The position numbers and the translations under genes are program-made. Below the pieces are notes generated by a model that was not told where the DNA came from, did no database searches, and saw nothing but the letters and a program-made list of their open reading frames with translations. A stretch of 64,000 bases of DNA, taken from NCBI GenBank assembly GCA_964020975.1, contig OZ026625.1, forward strand, positions 40,634,290 to 40,698,289, written 5' to 3'. The stretch comes from Hermodice carunculata (Eukaryota > Annelida > Polychaeta > Eunicida > Amphinomidae). This document shows, in pieces, positions 55,860 to 64,000 of the stretch (position 1 is its first letter; each line of letters opens with the position of its first letter).

Positions 55860-57355
55860 CAGATATAATTAGTACGATTTTAGTTAAAATAAGAAAGAAA
55901 GAAGTACATGAGTACATGAATACATGAATACATGAATAGCTGCTCCAAAAGGTACAGCACCCCCCCCCCACCGCCCAACCCAACTCCACCCCTAACCCTT
56001 AATGTATCTTAGACGATTCGAGACTGAGAGTTAACATGCCTAATGACGGAAATTTCAGTTGAAGGTTTTATCGGTATTTGAGATACTAATCTTCAGTGAG
56101 GCAACTATCGTAGGATCATCTGTGTCACATCCTAACCGTGCTGACTGTAAAACTACGCAAGTCCTTGTCATGGATTCCACGCTAACTTGTTACCATGGTT
56201 CGATTTTTAGAATTGTTTTCAACTATCTGCAATTGTAGCTAAAAGTAAGTCTAAAGTCTCAAGTTCCGATTCCATAATAGGAAGGGGTAAAAACAGAAGC
56301 TTCTACTGTTCTCCTGTAGAGGGCATTTCAGTCATCCAGGGCTACGGTTGTGTATTCCCACTACCTTTCACTGTAATTTACAGCTTATTAACTTTAACAC
56401 CACTCGCTACATAAGCAGCAAAATTTGTGTGGTAAAATATGTTCATAGTTGAAATATAATACTATGAATTTCATTCACAAAAATCTAAGCTTTTATAAAT
56501 TTTTCCACGAAATGGAAAATCGGGATTTACTGAATTGTTAACTATCGTATTTGTGTCTTTTTGTCCAAAACCACTTCCTAGTAGTCATTACCCTATCCCG
56601 CAGTCCGAACTCTTTACTCTCCATAAGCTAACCTGTCCCTGTCTACCTTATATACATAGAAGTTCTATTGTCCATATTGCACACGCTCCTCTGTAAAATT
56701 TTGACATAGGCTGTATAAGCCCAAATAAATTAAAGGGTCTTCAGCGGGTAACTACTCAGCATGTTTCGGAGCCTTTTACCCGTACATGTCTCTCTGAGTA
56801 GCGGCTCCTTGTCTAAGCTAAATATTCAGCAAAGACAACCCACATAATAATGAATAAATATGAACGTGGCAATTGATGAATTAGCTAAATATGTGAAGTT
56901 TTGCTCATAAATGCAGAGCTTCATATCAAAGAAGAATACCTGTCAAACAAACCATAATTACCAAATTTGCATAGTACAGGTTCAGATAAGAACAATTTGG
57001 CCTACCCCTGAACCAATATGTACCCTTTCTAGCTGGACAACTTATCCTAGCTAAACCATCCGCCAATGTTTAACTGAAGTGGAAACAAGCTGGGGCATTA
57101 TATTCAGTCCCAGTGTTTGTAAAATAAACAGTTGCAGCTAGACCACATGTACAAACCAAGGAAAATCCTAACAAGGACTGCAACAATGTACATCCTGCAC
57201 CAGAGATGTAAAACAAACTCCATGATGACAATTACTCCTCAAACAATTAAGCTCTATTTAACTGCCAACCCTGAGTCAATGTGTCAGGTTTGTGACACTT
57301 GAGAAAATTCTGTCAATTTTGAGTAATTTTTTAATATTGAGTAAATATGCATTTA
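55860..57355. other. Gene-free stretch
   Basis: It contains GTACATGAATACATGAATAC short repeats (55905-55935) and a C-rich run (55962-55996). No ORF or repeat family recognised in the rest. Confidence 0.5.
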
Positions 57356-57356
57356 G

Positions 57357-57955
57357 GCATATCAGAAAAGAATGGAAGTCATTAGCATTTATGCCAAAAA
57401 CATGCTATCAAAACAATTTTTCTTGACAGGATTTTAAGTACAATTAGGCAAACATACAACTGTCGTAGGCCGCTTCTTGCTTCCTGTAGCCCCTGGAGGT
57501 TTACCTAACAGAAAACATGTAAGCCTAAAATGTCCGATAGTAAATATTAAAACAGAAAGATGCCAAAAGATAAAGTTAAGTAGCAAAACAGACAAGTATA
57601 AAAACTGTAAATTATTGTGGCCAAACTTTCTAATAATCTTTGGATGTTAACAGTAGAATTATAGGGCAAGTCAGAAAAGAATGAAAGTCTTTTGTATTTA
57701 TGTCAAGAGAATGCAATGAAAATATTAACCAGATATCAAGTACAATTAGGCAAGCTTGCAACTGTCGTAGGCCGCTTCTTGCTACCTGTAGCCCCTGGGG
57801 GTTTACCTAACAGAAAACAAGCTAGCCTAAAATGTCTGAAAGGTGAACATTTAAACATAATGATGTCAAAAGATAAAATTAAGTAGCAAAACAGGCAAAT
57901 CTAAAATCTCTAAAATTATTGAAGCCAAACTTTCTAACCATCTCGGGGATATTTA
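57357..57955. repeat. ~307-bp tandem duplication next to the minus-strand Penelope-like fragment
   Basis: TCAGAAAAGAATGGAAGTC (57362) and TCAGAAAAGAATGAAAGTC (57671) open the two units. Both contain GTACAATTAGGCAA, CTGTCGTAGGCCGCTTCTTG and CCAAACTTTCTAA. The second unit runs directly into the 3' end of the reverse transcriptase ORF (minus strand), so these may be 3' terminal repeats of that element. Confidence 0.6.
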
Positions 57956-58484
57956 CAGCAAAATTTGTAGAAATATTTGATCAAAAGTACACCTTTGAAT
58001 CCTCTTGACTCAAGTTTATTGTAAATAAATTTGGTTCTTGATGCAAAGTCCTGAAATTTAGAACAGATACGAACAAATCTCACAATCTGTGACAAAAATG
58101 TATTATATCCAATAGGATCCGAAATATTACTGTCCGGGAAAGGATAATTAACTACTTCAAAGTTAAACTCATCTATTTTGTGATAGACTTTAATACAAAA
58201 CCTGTCATTAGTGACCTGAATATCCAAGTCCAAAAACACATCTCTGAAACCATCTGAATTGTTACCCTCCAAAGGGATATCTTTTGGGTAAATTTCTTTA
58301 GCATTTTCACTGAAATTTTGTACATTTACACAAGCAATGTCATCAATATATCTTGCGTTGTTTGATAATTCTATAGCCATTTGAAAGTCCTTTTTCATCA
58401 ATTTATCCATATACTTAAATTCAAGCCAGGTTAAATACAAATCTGCCAGTAAAGGGGAGCAGTTGCTGCCCATTGGAATGCCTT
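57934..58484 (-). mobile_element. Penelope-like reverse transcriptase fragment, minus strand, 5'-truncated
   Basis: An open frame from the GIPMGSNCSPLLADLYLTWL block through ARYIDDIACVNVQNFSE (YIDD box), VFLDLDIQVTN, IKVYHKIDEFNFEVVNYPF, YNTFLSQIVRFVRICSKFQD to FYKFCCKYPRDG. It covers palm and thumb only. The 5' side stops abruptly at 58484, a few bases before the inverted-array block. It is a relative of, but clearly diverged from, the plus-strand copy at 54245. Confidence 0.7.
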
Positions 58485-58499
58485 TTTAAAATATATATA

Positions 58500-58960
58500 A
58501 ATATATATCAATTTCGTCCACAACATCGTTAAGTTTTTTTAATTGTGTCCACAGAATCCTAAAATTTACCAATTTCGTCCACAGAAATGGGTAAGGTTTT
58601 GAATTTTGTCCACAAAATCTTAAAAGCTTTCCAATTTTGTCCACACAATCCATTTTTTGATCAAATGGTTTGTACAAAATTGGAAAACATGTCACGTAAT
58701 CCACATGTTATCCAATTTTGTGCACGAAATTAGCCGAACATTTCCCAAATCCATTGCTTACTTGATTTCGTGGCCAAAATTGTTAGTGTATAACAGTTTT
58801 ATTGTCGGATATCTGAAGATAATATAATTCTGTCAACAAAATCGTTAAGTGTCTCAATTTCGTACACGAAATCACAAAAACTACCTCAGTTTGTGTACAA
58901 AATTATAAAACAGAAAGAATTGAAAAACTTTATCGATTTTGTCCGCGAAATTGGTAAAAT
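58500..58960 (-). repeat. Left array of ~31-bp palindrome-bearing units
   Basis: About 12 sites of the form ATTTYGTNNACRAAAT, for example ATTTCGTCCACAGAAAT (58571), ATTTTGTCCACAAAAT (58603), ATTTTGTGCACGAAAT (58715) and ATTTCGTACACGAAAT (58857). The centre dinucleotide varies (CC, GC, AC, CA) while both arms are kept. Regular 30-32-bp spacing holds for the first six. Confidence 0.7.
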
Positions 58961-59124
58961 GCGATGTTTTGATCCCTAGCGTGCCAAGTGTAAAAGCTTA
59001 GAATTTCGTACTATCAGAGACCCTTGACGACATTATCAGAAACTAACAAATCTCGCCCATGACCGCTTTCTTCACAGCCTGCTGAATGACCAGTTACTAT
59101 TTTCATAGGTTCCACCTTTGCCAC

Positions 59125-59156
59125 AAGATGGCGATAGCGATTTCAGCACTTCCGGG
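59125..59156 (+). promoter_or_regulatory. YY1-like and ETS-like motifs in the core of the block
   Basis: AAGATGGCG (59125-59133) and ACTTCCGGG (59148-59156) lie 14 bp apart. These two motifs often mark start sites of housekeeping genes in animals. No gene start can be read downstream, so this is only promoter-like. Confidence 0.25.
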
Positions 59157-59347
59157 TAGTTGAGCGTATATTGTGTACTTTTTGTATGCAGACCAAGTTT
59201 TCTTTTAAAAAGAAGGGCTCGCCAGGTTAGAGAACAATGTATTAGATGTGAAGGCTTATGGACAGTTTAAATATGGGAGCGTGATGACGGACACATTATG
59301 CTTCTCAGCTGAGTCACAGGAAAATGAATCATGGATTGTCGGCAGGT

Positions 59348-59362
59348 AGCGCCATCTGGTGG
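59348..59362 (-). promoter_or_regulatory. CTCF-like motif, full consensus match
   Basis: The minus strand reads CCACCAGATGGCGCT, extended as TTCCACCAGATGGCGCTACC. It matches all 15 core positions and lies in the core between the inverted arrays. Confidence 0.45.
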
Positions 59363-59844
59363 AAATCAATACTGTTTTTGCACCAGTGCACGGCAATCAA
59401 ACACAGATAAGCTCGTACTTCGAACAGGCATCGATGTTGCAGAGCAAAAATTACACTTTATTTATTAAGCGGCTAGAACAATTTTTTTTCAGTTTGAAAT
59501 AAAATACGTTACTAAGCTGACAGTTGTAGACGTGCACTATATACTGAATTTGTGAAATTTATGACCTTATCTGTAGAACGTCTACTTTATTTTTTTTAGT
59601 CTAAATTTAGACTTGTACATCATGATGCTTATAATTTTAGCAACAGGCCTTCAGTCAGCCATCACATGATGTTGAGCGTTGAGGGAACCTGCAGCTTTGC
59701 TGCATTGGTAGGGCTTCTACATAACTACCATGAGTAAGTTTGTCAAAAATGACCACGATGACAATTGTGTGGCTTTATACGACTTTGTAATTTCATTTGC
59801 GATTCTGTGCATACAATCCATTAAGTATAATTATGTCTGTCATT

Positions 59845-60545
59845 TCTTCCAATTTTGTGCACGAAAGGGTACAAATCTTACAGGATTTTGTGAACTGAAT
59901 ACCGCTTCCGTCGACAAAATTAATAAGATGAATTGAACTTGGTGATAAGAATTTCGACAAAATCGAAAGATTACTCGATTTGGTGGATGAAATGACAAAC
60001 TTGCTCACAAAAGTGAAAACGTTATTCCATTTAGTCGACGAAATTCAAAACTATGCGAACAGAAATGAAACAAGAAGCTTTAATGAATGCTGTGAAACTG
60101 ATTGGATTTCGTGATTTTCTTTCATAATTTCGTCCACAGAGTCGTATAAGGGATGCAATTTCGGGAAAATTTGTCAAGTGTGTGAATTATATCTTAGCAT
60201 TTCGTGGAAAAAAACTGATAAATTAATTGACAATTTTGTTGGAAGAACGGATATGGATTTTGTACAGAATTATAAGTTTATTCAATTTCGTGGCCAAAAT
60301 CAGCAGACTTACTGGATTTTGTGAACAAAATTAGTAGGCTCACATTATTTTGTGGATAAAATTGGTAGCTCTACTCGATTTCGTGGACATAATTGATAAA
60401 ATTACTGGATTTAGTGGATGTAATTGATAAACTTCTGGGTTTTGTGTACAAAATTGATAAACTTGTGGATTCTGTGGACAAAATTGATACACTTAACCAT
60501 TTGGACGAAATTGTTAGAGCTTTTGATTTCCGTCCACGAAATGAA
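59845..60545 (+). repeat. Right array of ~31-bp palindrome-bearing units
   Basis: About 18-20 sites, the last nine at 27-32-bp spacing, for example ATTTCGTGGCCAAAAT (60284), ATTTTGTGAACAAAAT (60316), ATTTCGTGGACATAAT (60378) and ATTCTGTGGACAAAAT (60469). The linkers AAATTGATAAACTT and AAATTGGTAGCTCT match the left array read on the minus strand (AAATTGGTAAATTTT). Confidence 0.7.
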
Positions 60546-60699
60546 TTAGAATAACCACAAAATTGAGGTTACACTTGGCACCCCATAGGTTGCTCCTCGC
60601 TAAGAGTGTTATTAACCTTGTGTGTTTGAAGTGACAGTAAAGATATAAAGAAAACTTAAGGAATTGTAATTTATGGTTGTCAATAAAGAAATAAAGGGA

Positions 60700-63500
60700 A
60701 TAGAGGAGAGGGGATAGTTCGTACAAAAAAAGCGTTTTAATGGTTTATTTGGCACACTCGAGCTTTGAAGCTACCGAGTGTGCAGCCGTTGCAGAGGATG
60801 TCGGGAAGAAGAGAGTGCCATTGTAATATTGTTCTGGGGTATAAGGATATTTTCAGTGTGGAGTGCTTGTGCCTATTGGATTGAAGCAGTGAGATTTACT
60901 GGGTCTGGATGATCTTAGGAATGGAGTCAGTCTATTGCCGGAATCTATTGCTACGAGGCAGTTGAGGATCTTTTATAACATGATAAGTCTTTGATCTGCT
61001 CGCCTATCCCGTAGAGTGTGCTATCCAAGGGTGTTGATCATAATGATGACACTTGAAATTTGCTTGTGGTCATTAAGTGTCCATCCAGTGGCTCTTCTCT
61101 AGATCATTGCAATCTGGTTGGAGCCTTAATTGCTTTTCTACTCCTGGTTGGGGATCTCATATAGAGGAACAGTACTCAACTTGCGGTCTTACTAGTCCCA
61201 TGTCGGCTTTTTCTTTTATCTGTTTTGAGTTAATTTTAAGGCCCATTTTAAGGAATCCAAGAGTGCTATTTGCTTTGGCATCTTAGAGATGTGATTATTC
61301 TATTTAAAATCATGAGAGATATGGAGGCCTGAATATTTGGACGTGTGGACTGTTACGAGCGTCTCTCCGTGTAGTGTATAGTCCGTGACGTTCGTTTGTG
61401 GATTCTACATATCCTGAAGATGTTGCATTTAGAAGCACTGAATTTCATGGCCCAATCTTTTTTGTTCACTTTTCCGACTTGTTGAGGTCTATTTGTAATT
61501 GCTTACGGTCAGCGGGTGAGGTGCATTATGATATCACATGCGAAGTGTCGAATCTGGGATTTTACACAGCTGAGAAAGTCGTTGATGTAGGAGAAGAATA
61601 GGGCGGGTCCACTAACTGAGCTTTGGGGGAATCCTGAAAGTACTGGGGCATATTGTGATTTTTCACCTTCGACTAAAAAAGACTGTTGTCTGTTAGATAT
61701 AAATTCCTTGATCCAGGACAGGGTATTGCCGGAAATGCCGTATGTGTATAATCTGTGGATAAGACGAGTATGGGAGACTTTGTCAAATGCCTTAGGAAAG
61801 TCCACGATAATAATATCACACTGCTTTCACTTGTTCCATTTTTAGGTTATGTCAGTGATAAATTCCAGAAGTTGAGTGTTGCATGATCTGTTTTTCCGAA
61901 ATCCATGTTGTTTTTCATAAAGGATGTTATTGCTTTCCAGGTGGTTCATGACTGCCGAAGTTATATTGTGCTCTATTAGCTTGCTACAAATGCACGCTTG
62001 GGATATTGGTCTGAAGCTCTGTCTCCTCTTTTCAAGATTGGGGCTATGTGAGCTAGTTTCCAGTCATTTAGTATACTGTACGTTTTGAGAGAGGGACTGG
62101 AAATGGTTTGTATGATGGGTGCTATAATCGGTGCTAGTTCCTTGAGGATTCTTGATCCTGCAGCTTTATGGGGTTTTAAGTTCATTAGAAGTTTCAGTAT
62201 TCCAAAAGTTGTTACGTTGATGTCAGGGATACTTGGGTGGTTATTCTTGGGTGCTTCGGGGTGTTTTATATCTAGGAGTTTAGAAGTGGTGAGTTGCATG
62301 AGAGATAATGGGCTCTCTCTATTGAATACCGATTGGAACTGCAGGTTATAAGTATGTTTGATTTTTCTGCTGGATCTGTAATGGTAGTTCCTTGTTTCTT
62401 TATAGGGGCGATGTTCGCGTTGTCCACCCTCATGTACTTGATGAACGACCAGATCTACTTTTTATCTTAGAAGGAGTCGTTTTCAGGTGGGGTTATGACT
62501 TTTTTTTTATACATATTTGCAGTACTCTTGTCTCATTTTGGTCTGTACAAGGAGTTTTAAAGTCTTACATTTCTTGTTGTTTTTATTGTGACGTTTATCT
62601 CTTTTCTTCATCACTTTTTATTTCTCATGCCATGCATGGAAGTTTAGTTTTGGGTCTAGTTTGTTTGAAGGAGATAAACATGCGAGTTCATTATCCCAAT
62701 TTTTGCTTAAAACAGCTGCAGCAATGTTCTTTAGTTGTGTCTTCTTGGAGATAATCCGTAAAGGTTTCAGAAAAAATTGACACCTGGTCCTTGATTTCTT
62801 CCCACTTGTCTTTTTTAAAGTACGGGGATCTGTCGGGGCTTCTGCTTATTACTTTTTGGGGTAAGGTCTTCTTTTATGTAAACTGAATCGTGGTCGCTTA
62901 AGCCTGGAATGATTTGAATGTTTGAGATTGAGGTCTTATCATTGGTGATGAAAAAGGTCCAAGGTATTTGTTTCGTGTGTAGCTTCAGTAACTAACTGTT
63001 CTAGGTAATGCTCGTTTAGCAGGACAAAAAATGCATAAGTCAGTGACGGATAGTTGCAGTTGAGTTTGAGATAGTTGGATTTTTAGTCATAGCCTGGGAA
63101 ATACACATCACCTGTGATCCATATATTGGCTTTAGAACCAGCTAGTCTGTCCAGGGATGCTTTGAAATTCACGAAACTGTTTTCGTCTCCTTCAGATTGT
63201 TTTTAATAAGCACAAACGTACAAGGTTTTACATCCAACAATGTGTATTTTTTCAATCCAGAGGCATTCACAGCCTGAATTTAAATCTTTACTTCCGTGCT
63301 GTGATGTCTTGGTTGACAGCAATGAGAACACCACCTTTTTACCTTCTCTGTCTGTACGGTGTATAGTGTAGTTTTCAGTCACATCTTGAGGAACATAATC
63401 AGGGTTTTTATCGTGACTTTCAGTTAAAGTTTCTGTAAGAATTATGATGTCTTATTAAGTCTATCATACTCCGTAGCTCGGGTCTTTTGTTCTCAGTCTA
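60700..63500 (-). mobile_element. Decayed non-LTR retrotransposon (Jockey/CR1-like), minus strand
   Basis: Recognisable parts on the minus strand, right to left, are endonuclease remnants (LSDHDSVYIKEDL near 62870-62910; DKWEEIKDQVSIFSETFTDY near 62755-62810), the linker and first RT block (LLMNLKPHKAAGSRILKELA near 62130-62190) and the palm (FPKAFDKVSHTRLIHRLYTY, GISGNTLSWIKEFISNRQQS at 61620-61800; SGFPQSSVSGPALFFSYIND). The usual ADD box reads FACD here. Many frame breaks and stops separate these blocks; the copy is dead. The 5' and 3' limits are approximate. Confidence 0.6.
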
Positions 63501-64000
63501 GGATTGTAGTTGGGATGATTTTAGATAGAGGAATGTGCTATTGGTTGGCCAAAACTGCTTGAACAAATGAAATTACGTCACGTGACTTTAAGTTTGAATC
63601 CTTAAATGCGATCTGAATTAAACAATGCAATCTATAGCTAGATAAGATAATAATTCAAAATCTTTTATAATGTTTGAAAACGATAGTTGGCAAATGCTTG
63701 AGCAGCTTCATTTTACAAAATAAGAGTGCGATTGAAATTCCGTCACGCATGAAATTCATGTTGTCTAACTGAATCACAATTTCTCTCCCAGCTCTAATGA
63801 TTGGCTGACACAAACGGTGAAAATAGCCTGCCCTTTAAACTATCACCTCGAACGGAGTGTGCACATTACATTTTGTAAAGAGCCGTTGATGGTTGGGTCC
63901 AGTACATCAAATAATGCTGTTGTAGGCGAATAGGGTAGACATCCTCTTTCTGTTTTATATATGATCAGGGCATTATACATTCGTTAAAAGTAATACGTGG
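63501..64000. other. Right-edge stretch, nothing recognised
   Basis: Non-coding, AT-rich, without clear repeats. Confidence 0.5.

Larger units (their letters stand above)
58500..60545. mobile_element. Foldback-like block: inverted arrays of ~31-bp units around a non-coding core
   Basis: The left array (58500-58960) and right array (59845-60545) are made of the same unit in opposite orientation. Each unit carries an imperfect palindrome ATTTYGTNNACRAAAT. In the outer parts the spacing is regular: left sites near 58511, 58541, 58571, 58603, 58634, 58665; right sites near 60284, 60316, 60347, 60378, 60408, 60439, 60469, 60499, 60526. The inner parts are decayed. The core (about 58960-59845) has no long ORF. 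Drosophila FB and Galileo elements are known for terminal inverted repeats made of short tandem units; the comparison is by architecture only. Confidence 0.5.

Noticed and set aside
58500-60545. CRISPR-like array
   Set aside because: Spacing is regular, but the linkers are repeats of one another rather than unique spacers, units are diverged, and the DNA is animal with introns and transposons.

Overview
The window is eukaryotic: spliced exons with GT/AG borders, long introns full of decayed repeats, non-LTR retrotransposons, Penelope-like reverse transcriptase remnants, many MITEs and long (TA)n/(TAA)n microsatellites. AT-richness, frequent 'ACATGTA' words and repeats opening with 'AAGAGGCCCATGGGCC' or closing with 'GACGGACGGACAGAC' suggest a marine lophotrochozoan, perhaps a mollusc. 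That placement is inference.

One host gene can be reconstructed. It is flotillin-1 on the minus strand, from a start codon at 38311 running leftwards past the window edge. Seven exon positions are resolved (38263-38311, 26257-26332, 18021-18111, exon 4, 8810-8929, exon 6, 1416-1568). They give the first 243 residues: the whole SPFH/PHB domain and the start of the coiled coil. Exon positions 4 and 6 are each present twice, with equal length and phase 0 at both ends: 4a 16676-16819 and 4b 15951-16094 (144 bp each), and 6a 7568-7663 and 6b 7048-7143 (96 bp each). Both pairs differ mainly by silent changes, so all four exons appear to be under protein-level selection. The likeliest reading is two independent mutually exclusive exon clusters, giving four flotillin-1 isoforms. 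A CTCF-like motif lies just past the donor of exon 4a, and a shared 12-mer lies upstream of both exon 6 versions.

The introns (1569-38262) hold interspersed repeats: a TTAA-flanked double-hairpin MITE family, TA-flanked mariner-like MITEs, an 'AAGAGGCCC' family with other elements nested in it, tandem-unit repeats, and two coding-like but unrecognised ORFs in intron 2.

From 38.5 kb rightwards the window is almost all mobile or repetitive DNA: a nearly complete decayed LINE (40.0-43.6 kb), a ~170-bp tandem-unit repeat (44.1-45.9 kb), a second LINE fragment followed by a 47-nt-arm palindrome (46.7-48.5 kb), a 10-bp-phased array (53.16-53.89 kb), two oppositely oriented Penelope-like fragments (54.2-55.4 and 57.9-58.5 kb), a ~2-kb block bounded by inverted arrays of ~31-bp units (58.5-60.55 kb) that resembles a Foldback-type element, and a decayed minus-strand LINE (about 60.7-63.5 kb). 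No retrovirus-like or LTR element, tRNA, rRNA or CRISPR array was recognised.
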